Assembly (NCBI GenBank): GCA_039621445.1
Contig: CP154957.1
Span: 41,938,011-42,002,010, forward strand
Origin: Euglena gracilis
Taxonomy: Eukaryota > Euglenida > Euglenophyceae > Euglenales
Direction: 5' to 3'
Length of the DNA stretch: 64,000 bases
The notes under the pieces were generated by a model, which worked only from the letters and a program-made list of their open reading frames with translations, was not told where the DNA came from and did not search any database. Both the position numbers and the translations under genes were made by a program. Shown here piece by piece: positions 19,585 to 31,600 of this stretch. How positions within the stretch are numbered: position 1 is the stretch's first letter; each line of letters opens with the position of its first letter.

Positions 19585-19800
19585 TATTTCACCCCCCCCC
19601 TCCTTAATTGAGCATTTGGGTCCGGGGACCCCCCCCAAAATCGGGCCCGTTAAAGGCAACTTTCAAAAATTTTCGGCGCTTCGCGCCGAAAAGGTATACC
19701 CAGCGCCTCCAGCGCGGGACCCCCCCCCCCGGGGGGGGTCCGGCGCGGACCCACCCACCCCCCCCCCTCCCCCCCCGGGGGGGGGGTCAGGTGACTTAAA
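19585..19800. repeat. Hairpin-core repeat with CTTAATTGAGCATTTGGG
   Basis: TTAATTGAGCATTTGGGTCC, then TTTTCGGCGCTTCGCGCCGAAAA-type core (about 19670-19692), then long C/G runs that can pair. The same left word and core occur at 21185 and, inverted, 21740-21795. Confidence 0.8.
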
Positions 19801-20087
19801 AAGAAGCCTGTTCGGGTAGCAGGTTGCGGTTCCATATGTCAGTCTTCGGCGTTCGGCGGAATGTTCGCCCCCCCCGAGAAAAAATTGATCCGGCACCTAT
19901 GCCCCCCGCGACCCCCCCGGCGACTCATACACCCCCATTGCACCCCCCTCAAATAACAGAATCCCTTTACGCTGTCCAAAAACTCGGGGGGCTAAATCCT
20001 TTTTTGGAGCATTTGACATGGGGGGGGGGCTCCGCCCCCGCATCCCCCCCCAAATAACAAAATCCCTTTATATTGGCCAAAATACTC

Positions 20088-20275
20088 GGGGGGTTACCAC
20101 CCCCCCCCCCTTTATTTTCCCCCCCCCCTTTATTGTCCCTGGGCCCCGGCCGACGGGGGGTTTTTTTTGGCCCGGCCAATGAAATTCCTTTGGTACCCCT
20201 TTATTGTCCCCCCCCCTTTATTGTCCGGTCGGGCCTCCCGGGGGCAGGTCGGTGGGACAATAAAGGGGGGGGGGT
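20088..20275. repeat. Homopolymer-spaced word element: TTTATTGTCCC
   Basis: CTTTATTTTCC, CTTTATTGTCC (three copies) and, inverted at the right end, GGGACAATAAAGGGG, separated by 6-10 C or G. GCCCCGGCCGACGGGG lies in the middle. Confidence 0.85.
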
Positions 20276-21177
20276 GGTATGTCTTTTTGACTGGTTATTT
20301 TTTTTTCGGGTCATTTGGTCATTTTGACTGGGGTTTCCTTGCCACCGGAGACAAGGCACAGGGGGGGGGGAGGGGGGGGGTCCGAGGGGGGGGTTGGAAG
20401 CTGTACAGGGGGGGGGAGGGGGGGGGGTCCCCAGAAAATCACAACTGTACTGCCTACCCCCGAGACAGTTGCGACATTTTTCGTCCAATTGAGGTTGGCA
20501 ATGGTGGATTTTGCAAAATTCAGATGCATTTTGCAAAATATTTGTGTCTTGTAAAAAGAGTGGTAGCCAGTATTTTCACTTTAACACTTACCGTAGCAGA
20601 AAGGCAGGAAGCAGCTTCAATCACTCCCCCTTGGCACACCATGCGGAATTGAGCCAGGGTTGACGTTTTTTTTGTTCTTCAACAAAGAACAAAAAATATG
20701 TTTTTTTTCTTCCAAAAAACCACACAAAAACATGTTTTCTTTTTTAGAATGACCTTTTTCCTTGCAAAATGGCCATTTTTTGAGGAAAAGGTTTTAAGGT
20801 CATTTTTTTTGGTCATCAAAAGTGACGTATTTTTAGTTTTTCCAGACCCTTCGTCCGGCACCTTTAATGGACTACGAGGCTGTAGAGATGAAAAAAGACC
20901 TTTTTTTAGAGGTTTTTTTGTTTTTTTAAAAAAACATATTTTTTCTTAGGGGGTACTCCCCCCGTGCCCCCCCCCCCCCAGTTACACCTCCGTGACCTCC
21001 CCCGTGACCCGAGAATCGATCTTTTGCCATTCTTTTTTTAAAAGCATTTTTTTAAAAAAAACAATGAACTTTCTTGTATCCTTGTCCGCCCAATGCACTT
21101 TCACACCCAAAAATGGCCAAAATTTTTTTGAAAGAAGTGCCAAAAACTGGTGCATTTCCCCACCCAAAACGGAATTT

Positions 21178-21835
21178 TGACCCCCCTTAATTGAGCATTT
21201 GGGTCCGGGAAAAAAATTTTCATGCGCCGAAGGCGCCAAATTTTTTTTTGCCCTATTTCTAAAGGAATTTTTGACCCCCCTTATTTGACCCCCCCCCTTA
21301 TTTGACCCCGCACCCCCCCTTCGTGACCCCCCATGACCCCCCCCCCCCCGCGACCCGCACCACCCCCTTAAAAAAGCATGTTTTTTTGTTTCAAAAAAAC
21401 AAGCCGTTTTTAAAATATTTTCATCTGTCTCGGGGGGGTTGGAAGTGGGGGGGAGGGGGGGGGTCCCAAGAGGGGGGGGTTGGAACTGTACAGGGGGGGG
21501 GGAGGGGGGGGGTCCCAAGGTTTGACCAACTGTACTGCCTTGTCCCCACCGTATGGAAAATCTCATGGGCAAGCGTATGCTTTCACTAAAAGTGGCCAAA
21601 AGATTTGTACCACCCCCCCCCCCCTTATTTGAGCACACCTACGGGCCAACGGACCCCCCCAAATGCTTAAATAAGGGGGGGGGGGTCAAATGAGGGGGGG
21701 TGTCAAAAATTCCTTTAGAAAGAGGGCAAAAAAAATTTTCGGCGCCTTCGGCGCATGAAAAAAAAATTTCCCCGGACCCAAATGCTCAATTAAGGGGGGG
21801 GGTCAAATAAAGGGGGGGGGTATTGCAAAATCCTT
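21178..21835. repeat. Inverted pair of hairpin-core repeats, words TTATTTGACC and TTAATTGAGC
   Basis: 21178-21310 is complementary to about 21695-21835 with few differences, including the GCGCCGAAGGCGCC core in each arm. Between them lie other G-run repeats (CTGTACAGGGGGGGG, also at 20401 and 21487). Confidence 0.85.
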
Positions 21836-21949
21836 GCATATTCACCCCTGATTGGGGGGGTTCTAAAGCCATTCGGGTGGGTTTTGGGATGATTTGGACA
21901 AACATTTTTGAAGGGGGGTTTAAAAGTCGGCGAACTTGACCCCAGGCTT

Positions 21950-22390
21950 GTGCTTAGTCGGGTGCCTACCCCACGGGGGGGGGGGGGCCTAGGGGCAGGC
22001 ACCCCATAGCACCCGATCCGCCCCCCCCAGGGGGGGGGGGTAGGGTTTTGGGGGGTGCCTGCCCCTAGCAGGCACCCCCCTCCGACCCCGGCGCCAAAGG
22101 CGCCGGGGGCCCGGAAAAGGCCATTTTCAATGAAAATTTTCTGGGTCCGGCCCGGACCCCTATCCCCCCCCCGGGGGGGGGGTGTGCCTGCTAGGGGCAG
22201 GCACCCTTTAGCACCCCCCCTCCCCCCCCCCCCCGGTTGGTAAGCACAAGCATGCTTGACCCATTTGTACATCAGAGGGGGCTGTCGGCCGACTAACCAC
22301 TAACCCCCCCCCCCCCTGTCTCGCTGACTAGCTACCGACCAGGCCTAGTCAGCCGACCAATTGGGTAGTCGGCCGACTACCCGCTACCCC
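21950..22390. repeat. GGCAGGCACC / GTCGGCCGACTAC element
   Basis: GGGGCAGGCACCCC occurs at 21992 and, with its inverse GGTGCCTGCCCC, around a CCCCGGCGCCAAAGGCGCCGGGG-like hairpin at 22089. It is followed by TAGTCGGCCGACTAC near 22365. Related sequence lies at 50960-51010 and 58705-58875. Confidence 0.75.
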
Positions 22391-22764
22391 CCCCCCCAGT
22401 CTGGGGCCGAGGGGGGGTCCAAAAAGTGGTCATTTTTGGCCATTTTTGGCCATTTTTGGGCGCTATTTTCATTTTGAAAAATGGTTTGAAAATTGCAAAT
22501 TGAGCAGCCGTCCCAAAATGTCTTAAAATGTCTTGAAATAGGATTGAAGAACTGACCAGTTTGAAAGAAACAATCCCCCCCGTTTGGATGAAAAATGGTA
22601 TCTTTGAAATTTTTTTTGAAAACACTGGAACACATGTTTTGTTGTTGTTTTTTTTGTCTTTTCAAATTAAGGCAAACAAACCTTTAACTCTGGGCTCCTG
22701 TGATATGGATGCCATTCAGTTCACCAAACAATTCCATTTCATCCAAGTCTTGTTTTGATTTGGT

Positions 22765-23426
22765 TAAGGTTGGACGATTAATCTTAATCGACGGCACCGA
22801 ACGATTAATGCCGATTAATCGGGGGGTGGCGAACGATTACCGAACGATTAATGCCCCCTTTGGGTTCCTGGCATTATGATCACCAACAAACACTTCATTT
22901 CCCTTGAGAAAATAATGTTTTTCCTTAAAAATTTTTTTTTCCTTTAAGGATCTTCCCTGCACAGCTTTGCTTTTGTTATGGCAACCTCTTGCCATCTCTG
23001 CTCGGCCACTTCCTCAACCTGTGCAATTTTGGGAGGGGGTTGCTTTGCATGTGCCGATTTTGGCCAAAGTTGCAATTGCAATTTTCAGCCTTGGTGTTTC
23101 AGAAGCTTGTGTTGAGCGCAGTTTTTCTCACCAGAGTCTCCTGCATAGCGACTTGCGCGCTAAGCTGGATGACTCTTCCATCCGTGCTCTGATGTCTGTG
23201 CGTATGAATCTATCCCGTTTGTTTCCTAACGGGTCTCCCCCAAAAGAAAGCAACACACGAGACAGAGCCTCCAAAATATCACTCCCAAGTGTTTTCCTGC
23301 ACTGTTTTTTCAATGGTTTCCTTGGGAAGACCGATTATTTCGATTAATCACCCCCTGGCCGAATGAACGATTAATCAAGGGGTGGCGAACGATTAATCAA
23401 AAAATCGATTAATCGAAACAACCTTA
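22765..23426 (+). mobile_element. 662-bp hAT relic with 7-bp target duplication
   Basis: ATTTGGT at 22758-22764 and 23427-23433 flanks TAAGGTTG ... CAACCTTA ends. Multiple CGATTAATC subterminal repeats sit inside both ends. The interior holds only the end of a hAT transposase. Confidence 0.8.
22967..23275 (+). pseudogene. hAT transposase C-terminal dimerisation domain
   Basis: The frame reads ILAKVAIAIFSLGVSEACVE, RSFSHQSLLHSDLRAKLDD and SIRALMSVRMNLSR. The A-C-E-R-x-F-S ... L-R-x-(R/K)-L motif is the hallmark of the hAT dimerisation region. The BED finger and catalytic core are absent. It may be an internal-deletion derivative kept mobile by a full-length relative. Confidence 0.82.
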
Positions 23427-23469
23427 ATTTGGTCAAATTACATGGAATTGGTGTTTTTAGTGCAACACA

Positions 23470-23885
23470 TCTCATGTGCAGGGTTGTTTGGTTAATCAAA
23501 TTTTGGTTAATCGACCACGACCCCCCTGGTTAATCGATCGACCAATGCCCAATCGGTTAATTTAAATTTCTTCTCTGAAGTGGTTTTACTCTTCATAGGT
23601 CCATATTCAGTTCACTTTTTGCAGGCCGTGAACCGTGCTGTATTTGTATAAGAACTGTGTTTGGGCGAAGGTTTTAGGGGGGCACAGGGGCGACTGCGAC
23701 GCCTTCGACGCCGCGGTCCCCGCCCCTGTGCTCTCCCTAACCCTTGGCCCAAACACAGTTCTTCACATAGAAGATACTCCTGAAATGCACATGACAGGGT
23801 TGGTGAGTAACCGGACCTTTGCAATTGGTCGATTAACCGTAGTTAACCATGCTCCTCGATCGATTAACCGATTAACAGAGGGATA
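23470..23885. mobile_element. Second GGTTAATCGA-type element with central hairpin
   Basis: GGTTAATC/GATTAACC words cluster at both ends (23489-23560 and 23828-23876), as in the hAT relic next door but with a different base word. In the middle (23650-23763) a ~50-bp-arm hairpin AAGAACTGTGTTTGGGC ... GCCCAAACACAGTTCTT has GACGCCTTCGACGCC as its core. No target duplication identified. Confidence 0.65.
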
Positions 23886-23999
23886 GAGGTAGAGGTGGAG
23901 GGAGGGAACAATTGGGGGAGTTACCCCTAACCCCCCCCCTAATTGGCCACCTGGACCCCGTCCTTCATAGTCCCGAACCCCCGTAAAACACCCGAATAA

Positions 24000-24115
24000 A
24001 GGCATTTTCCCTTGAAATGAGTACCCCCCCCCAAATGAGAACCCCCCCCTAATGGCCACCTGGGCTCTGGCCAATTAGGGGGGGGGGTGACAAATAGAGG
24101 GGGGGGGGTCACGTG
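24000..24115. repeat. Homopolymer-spaced word element: AAATGAGAACC / TAATTGGCCACC
   Basis: CCCAAATGAGAACCCC, CTAATGGCCACCTGG and the inverse CCAATTAGGGGGG are spaced by C/G runs. The related word CTAATTGTCGCC occurs at 27797-27985. Confidence 0.75.
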
Positions 24116-25152
24116 GCTGTGATTCCTTGAACGCCGGTTCGGGCGTGAAGCCAGAGCCCCTAATCCACGGTTTCAACAAACTATATCCGAACGTCGGTTC
24201 CGCGGCCCGAACTGGCGTTCTGGACACAGTTTTTGTATCAGATCCTTTCTTTAATGTGGCGATCTGCTGAAAGGCCACGGGGGCCTGGCGCGCAGTTTGG
24301 GGGGTCCGGGACCCCCCCCTGTGCAGCCGCTCGCCCTCCCTAGTGTCCCCAAGAAATTTTTTTTGCAAAAAAAACCGCCCCTAAATGGCCAAAAAATGAC
24401 CATTTTCGGACTTAAAATGGCAGATTTGGGGGCCACTTGCTGTGCTCGTGGCCCAAAAAGCATTTTTTTTAATCAAAGATGCTTCGATCTGGGTTTGCGA
24501 TCGTCGGGATTTGGCCAATACCACAGGACCCGGGAGTGTTTACATCGTGAATTTAGGATTTGCTTGGGAATAGTAAATTTCTAGAATAAGAATATTGTGA
24601 AGTGTGGTTGAATTTGGTTGGCCATCACTGGTTGTCTGATGAGAAGAGCTTCTGATTGAGGGGATTTGGGCCGCCAGGTTCACGGCACAACCGGCGTCCC
24701 CCCCCACGGGTTCTCGGACGCCGGTTCTGTCCATGGAAAGGCCGCCAGTTCTGTCCAAAACCCTGCGTTAGGAACATCGGTTCTGTCATAAAAAAAAGCA
24801 TTAAAAGTGCCCAAAAATGGCTGGAATTGGTTGTTGAAGTCCTGATTTGATTGCTTAACCACACGGTGTTGTGAAATTTGTAGTTTGGGAAAAATTAGGT
24901 TGAGCATCCAAATTTGGTGAAAGTTGGCGTTATTTTGAAATGAGAGTATGGTTTTGAAATGAGAGTACTGTGGTGCATGGAAATCTTTTTATGGCCTTGT
25001 CTGTTGAAAGAGCTTTCAATCGAGGGGTAAATTGGTACCTGAACGATGCACACAGATTTTTCAAGAACACATTTTATCGGCTTGAAAATTTTCGGTTGCA
25101 GTTGAATTGCAAATGAACAAAATATGGCGTGCTGTCTCTGCTCTGCTCACAG

Positions 25153-25205
25153 CTTGCCAACGCGGACCCTGTCGTCCCAAGAACAATTTCCGAGCTTTGT
25201 GACTG
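25153..25205 (+). CDS. Candidate exon 1 of the KATNIP-like gene
   Basis: Acceptor CTCTGCTCTGCTCACAG, donor GTGTGCAAG. In the phase that joins the next exon it reads [17 protein letters not shown]. 53 nt. An upstream exon must exist because it starts in phase 2. Confidence 0.45.
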
Positions 25206-28200
25206 GTGTGCAAGTGTCTGGACCATGCATCCCTTCAAGGTTTTGCAGACCTCCCCCGGGGGGGGGGGGGGGGCTGCTGTGCACCCAGGGGTGGGTGCTA
25301 GCTGGCAACCCCCCCCAGGGGGGTGCTGCTGCGGCTGGGCTGGGCCAAAATAGGGGCTGGCTGCAGCAGCCCAGCCCCTATTTGCTGCCAACCCCTTTTG
25401 CTGGTCCAGCCCAAAAAAATTCGGTGCAAAGCGCCAAAAGTCTTTTTTTTTTTGGAAAAAAGTGTTTGAAAGTGGCCAAAAATGGTGCTTTGAGGGTGTT
25501 TTGGGGGGTTGCCAGATGCTCATTTTTTTCTAAACTGTGTTTTGCAGATCATTTTTTGGGGGGCGATTGTCCGATTTTGGCCTGCCCAGCTCAGGTCCAA
25601 CCGGGTTCCACCCCCCCCCCCCGGGGTGGGGGCAGGGTCATATTTCTTGCCAGCCCAGATCTGCCCTAGCCTCGCCCTCTGGGGTACTTAAAAAGATGTA
25701 TGACCTGGACCCTCAGCCATGTTTTGGAGTGTGGGGCCAAGGTGGATCACCCCAATGAAGTCACTGGCGAACATTTACTGGGAGAGGGGTAGGGCAGGTG
25801 CTGTGGTTGGGGACTGCATAAAAATTTTCACGCCAACGACACAGAAGGATTTTTGGCTTGAAGGGCAACCGGGTTTGCGTCGTGCGTTTGTGTAGTGCTG
25901 AGCTCTTTACCTCCGATGATGCGAGTAACCCGGCCCGACCCGGTCCAGCGGTACAGAACGTGCGCACAGGCCCTGGAAGCCTCTAGGGAGGGTCAATAGG
26001 GCTTTGTTGGAAGTCCCCAGTGATTCCTTTCGATTGTAACCATTTTGGAGATATTTTGAAATTTTCTGGGTTTTTTTTACCCCGAAATGGCCCAAAAAAA
26101 TGACCCAGTCAAAACAGGCCAAAAACAGCGCAAAATGGTGGCTATAACGGGGAAATCAAAACATCGTTAGATAGGGTGTTCCAAGGGCTTTATTTTAGGT
26201 CGCCGGATGTTGTCTTTATATGGCACCTGAACTTTGGGATTTGACAAATTAAGATGTCAAATTTTGGAATGCATGATCGCTGAAAATAAGAGCTCTGTGC
26301 ATTATGGTTGAATTCTGTGGCCATCTGTCAAAAGCCCTTGAGAAGAGCTTTTGATTGATGGGTAACATGGCTGCATAAGTGTGAAATCTACCAAATTCGA
26401 TCGGCGACCAACTCCAACCAAAATCCCCCAAAAGTGTCCCAAACATCGGTATTTGGGGCGAAATTGGCCGTGATTTCTTGGACGCCGGTTCGGGCGTGAA
26501 GCCGGAGTCCCCAAGGCACAGTTTCAGGACCTGTGCTTCGGGCGTGAAGCTGGTGCCTGGGACGCCGTTCCGGCTCGGTTTTGTTGCTTGAACAGCAATT
26601 TTGGGGCATTTTTTGGGCCGTTTTTTGGGGGGGGGTCAAAAAATCGATTATTTTCAAAACATCTCAACAACGAAGCAAAATCTGTATCGAGAACCGTGTC
26701 CTGGACGACGGTTCCGGTATGAGGCCGGTGCCTGGGACGCCGGTTTGGGCGGCAGCCAGAACATGGGCCAGGCGTGTCAGTGGCCAACATGGTGAATGGG
26801 GCGATATTGTTAGACAGGGCGTTGCAAAGGCTTTATTTTAGGTCGCCGGGCATTACCCTTAATTTTGCCTCATTTCCGAGACGTTTTGGAAACATCGATT
26901 TTTTACCCCGAAAACAGCCCAAAAGGACCAATATTAGCGGAAAAATGGCCCTAACACGGCTTACGTGGGAAAAAGTAAAGCATGGTTGGATAGGGCAATC
27001 CAAGGTTTTCATTGTTGGTCGGACATTTCTTTTTATTTTGTTTCATTGTCGAGATCCCCCCTGGGTCTTTAAGCAATGGCCTGATTGCAAGCTCTTTTAA
27101 ATATTCTAGGATCTACACTGCTGAAAACGGACCACGTGAGTTATGTGGTCGGTTGCGCAAAATGCGACACCGACGACGATGGCAACATTTCAGACAGAAC
27201 ACAACATATAATGGATCCTGTAGGTGTACAAACTCCTGTTGCCACGCCCTCCTCCACCATCTATTCTGATTCTTGCCAGTGACAGGTTCATGTGGAGACT
27301 GTAGACCTCTGGCAGGTGGTCCACTGCTTACACGTCGCAGCACACGTCCACCAGCTCCGCTTCTGTGACGGTGGACCCTCAAAAGCCCTGCCACTCGCCC
27401 CCTCACTTTTGTTTTGCCGCAATAATCGCATTAGGACATGGCAGGTGATTGCTCTTTAGACAGCCACCAGGCTGTCAGCAACCCCGTGGTGCAGCAGCAA
27501 CCACCTCCTTATCCCCCACGACCGGGACGGCAGACTGGGGGCATGGTGCAGGTCGATATAATCAAAAAAACAAGCAACGTCATAAATGTTGCCACCAAAA
27601 CCCACTATTTTGGGTGCTGAGAAAGTTTGTTTTTTACAGGTGTTTGGGTTGCATGAAAGTACCAGGACATAACACTGCGATATTATGCACAAAATTTGGT
27701 CCGTTGCACATTTTCCGAGGAAACAACGAAGCAACATGGTGGGAAAAAATGGGAAAATGTACCGAAATGCCAGGGAGAATGCAGATGTGTAACGTGACCC
27801 CCCCCCTATATGGCACCCCCCCGGGAGCGTTTTGACCCCCCTGGCGACTATCAGGGGGGGGGCGACAATTAGGGGGGGGGTTACTCAATTCACCCCACAT
27901 TTCCAGGTAACCCCCCCCCTAATTGTCGCCCCCCAAGGGGGGGGGCGACCATTAGGGGGGGGGTGACAAATAGGGGGGGTCACGTTAAGTTTAAAATTAG
28001 AACACATCATTTTTGCAAGAAAGTGTCGAACAGTCTCAGAGGGTTATGCGTGATCAATTCCAAACCAATGACGCGAAAACAATCGGCTGTGTGGGTTGGA
28101 AAAAATGCATGCAAACCTGCACACAGAGTGGAGACGAACGTCTCTTGACATCTTGTCAGAGGACGTATTCTACTGAATATTACGCATCGCCTGAACGAAC

Positions 28201-28570
28201 CAGATTTTCTTCACCACACAATATTTGCAATATTTCTGCATCTGCAATGGTCGAGGTGTACAATTGTGCATGTGGACTGTTTGGGAAAATAAGACGTACG
28301 TAAACAGAGGCAAAAATCAGATGTACATTTACGTATATGTGCCTATGCATGTGTATGTATATGTGTGTATGTACACCCTATGTCGACCACCAGTGCCAGC
28401 TGCGCGCCTGGCCCTAAATACAGCCCGTCCGGTTGTTTTGCTTCGGAAAATTCAAATAGCTTCAAAATGGTGGCCAGTCCTTTTAAAAGCCTTATCTGAT
28501 GGTATTTTGATCTCCTGCAAATGAACGGCAGGCTGGGCCGCCGGGCTGGGGGGTGGTATATATATAATAT

Positions 28571-28605
<35 letters not shown>

Positions 28606-31600
28606 AATATGTATATTCTATATCTATATCCCAGATGGCGGTTTCTCAGACTGGTTGCCAACTCCACTGGCCACATTCTGGGCTGCTGCTGCGGTTGTTT
28701 TTTTTGTTTTCTGGCCGTCCGAACTTTTTTTGGCTCAAAATACTCTCAAATATTTCTCCATCGTTTTGTCCCAGACATGCAGTCATTTGGTCACTGGCTG
28801 ACCCCCCCCCCCCCCGGTGTGGGTGGTTTGTTTTTTTAGAGTGACTGACTGGTTTCTCGCCCCGCCCGGACCCCCCTCCCCCCTAAAAAACTATTAAAAC
28901 CCCCCAAATAATAAACCCCCCCAAATAATAACCCCCCCACTGGAGCCTGTGGAGGGAGTTTTGGGTTGATTTTTTGACTTCGAGAATTTTGCCCAAATAA
29001 TAACCCCCCCAAATAATAACGCCCCCCACCCCCCGACTGGACCCCGACTTCGAGTGTCCAAATAATAAACCAGGGGTTTGTTATTTGGGGGGGGGGTTTA
29101 CACTGACGTGGTGCCAGAGGCGCCAGACAATTTTTTGGGGCTTTTTTTTGCGTTCGTGGTTAGTTTTCCAGAGTGGCCGATCCGGAGGGGAGGTTAGTGA
29201 CTGACTGGGTTTTTTTTAAAAAAAACGTGACTGGCTGGTTTTGGGCAGAGTGAAAGTGAAAAAAAAACTGTGTTCAGTCCGCCTTTTCATTGAGGAACAG
29301 TAGGATCTGATCCCGAAACACCGGATGCAGTGGGACAGCAGGGGGCGTGGATTGGTGCCAAAAAAGATCGGATGCAAAAAAACAAGATGCAAAAAACTGG
29401 TGGTCTGGGACCATACAATTTTTTACCGAACAGGGGGGGAGATTGTGGATGTAACCTTTAAGCGATTATTCAGATTCATTGTTTTCCACAGGCAAGGAAG
29501 GTTTTACATTCGGACGACTGCTTGTAGGCAACTGCCTTGCTCCTCATACCGCACGCGAGCACGGCACAAAATCAAGTATTAACGAAGCTGTGGAGCTTGT
29601 CGACCCTTGCTCATCCTCAGAAGAAAGACCGACCGCGCGTATGTGCAGTTTGGATTTATATGTTTGTTGAATTGAGGGAGAACGATGGAAGAATTGTTAC
29701 GATTTTTCAGAATCCTATTTTGAAAAATGCCAACCCAGCTGGATTTGGATTTTTTTGGCTGTTTTTGCGAACCATCTGGGTCCAGCCAGCACCTTTTTTT
29801 CCAGCCAGCAGACGGGGTCCCTCCTCCGGACCTTTACGAAAACACCTGGCTGAGGTCAACCAGAATTGCAAGATATTCCGAATTGATCCTGCTCACCGTG
29901 ACCGCCCCCCCCCCCTCTTGAAACCCATGCTGGTCTCCCCTGGCATTATTTATTTTTAGGTACCCCCCTTGCCCACTGCCACCCCCAAAGACCGACCGCC
30001 CCCCAGGGAGTGCATATGACCCCCCTCCCCAGGGCAGTACGGGAATCGGCCAAACTGCCAGGGTGGTGGGTGAGGGGTCGATCACCCCCACCCCCTTGCA
30101 TGGTGGGTGGGGGGCCGACCCCCCCACCTCCTCCCATGTTTCTGGGAGCACCAATTTCGACCCCAAAGATTCTTCCTGGCGCTTTCGGCGCTGGGTGGAT
30201 TTGTTTAAAAGAATCCTGTGAAAATGCTGTGGTGGGTGGGGGGTCGACCCCCCCCCCACCAGGCCTTCCTGTACAGCCCTGCCCCCCCCCCCTCAGCTGT
30301 TGGGAGGGGGATCTGGACCCCCCACCCCCTCCTTGGCAGGTTTCCAAAAAAAGCGAAATTTTTATTCTGGCGCTGCGTGCTGGAAAATGAGAGAAAGTGC
30401 CATTTTCCCTTATTTTTGAGCATGTTGCGCATTTTTGGATGTTTCAGTGTTTTCCACATGAAAAGTGTTCAAAAAATCGAAGAAATGAGCTTTTTTTTTT
30501 GATTCATTTTCAAAGAAAAACAGGGGATTTTTGAATAATTTTGGCCCGATTTCCGGCTTTTTGCCCGTCCACAAAACCGAAAATGTTCTGACCCCCCTCT
30601 GGGTGCCCCCCCCCCATGTCCAGCCCCTCCTGGCTTCCCGTACATCTTCCCATACACCCTGATACATGCAAGGCTTCCCATACATCCCTGAGGAGGGGGG
30701 TCTGACCCAACCCCTCCGTCTTGGGAGGGTGGTCCGGACCCCCCCAGGGCTTCCCTACATCCCTGCCCCCCCACCACGCCTTCTCATATTTCTGGAGGTG
30801 CTAATATTTTGGTCAAGTTTTTGTTTGGGGCCTTTGGCGCCGAAGGAATTTTTCCCTGCGCGGTGCCATGGTGGGTGGGGGGGTTGACCCCCCTCACCCG
30901 GGCCGACCCCCCACCAGGGCTTCCCGTGCAGCCCTGCTGGGGCTTCATTTTAACCAGGTCCTTTGTTGCTTCCCTTGGATTCCCCACCATTGTTCTTGTT
31001 CTTGTTCAAGATATTTTGAGAAAATTAATTGGAAAATGGCCAAAACAGGCTTTTTCCAGTACCAACAAAGAATAGCCATAACTCAGGAGAAGTGTGGAGA
31101 AACAGAAAAATCAAAAAGCAGTCTCTAAGGCGTTCCAAAGGCTTTCCTCAGCTTTCCGGACATTTCCTTTAACTTTGCATTAGTCAAGGAATGTTGGAAA
31201 CATTGATTTTTGACCCCCCGAATTTGGGCTGGCTGGAAAGAGGCTGCTGGCTGACCGACCCCCTCCCAGGACTGGTTAGCCCGTACTGGGTCCAAAACTA
31301 ATCGAAATTGCAAAATGCCCCCCCCCCAAAACTCACAATTATGCAAAAATAGTCGATTTTTCTCAGTGGCTCATATTTGCACCCCCAAAAACTGAAAAAA
31401 AAAATCCGTAACCGTCCAGCTGCCCTGGGGGAGCAAATTTTCTTGAGCTACACCCTGGTCCGGACCCCCCTTGGCATGGTGTGTGTGGGGGGGGGGGTCC
31501 GGTCCCACCTGTGACTGGTATGCCCCTTCTCCTCCTCCTCTTTCTTCTCTTCCTGCTCCTCTGGCCTTTCAACAACCATTTTTTTGACTGATTTTGGCCA

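Noticed and set aside
20595-20660. Minus-strand exon with donor ACGGTAAGTG (LAQFRMVCQGGVIEAASCLS)
   Set aside because: The donor is good but no acceptor or partner exon was found.
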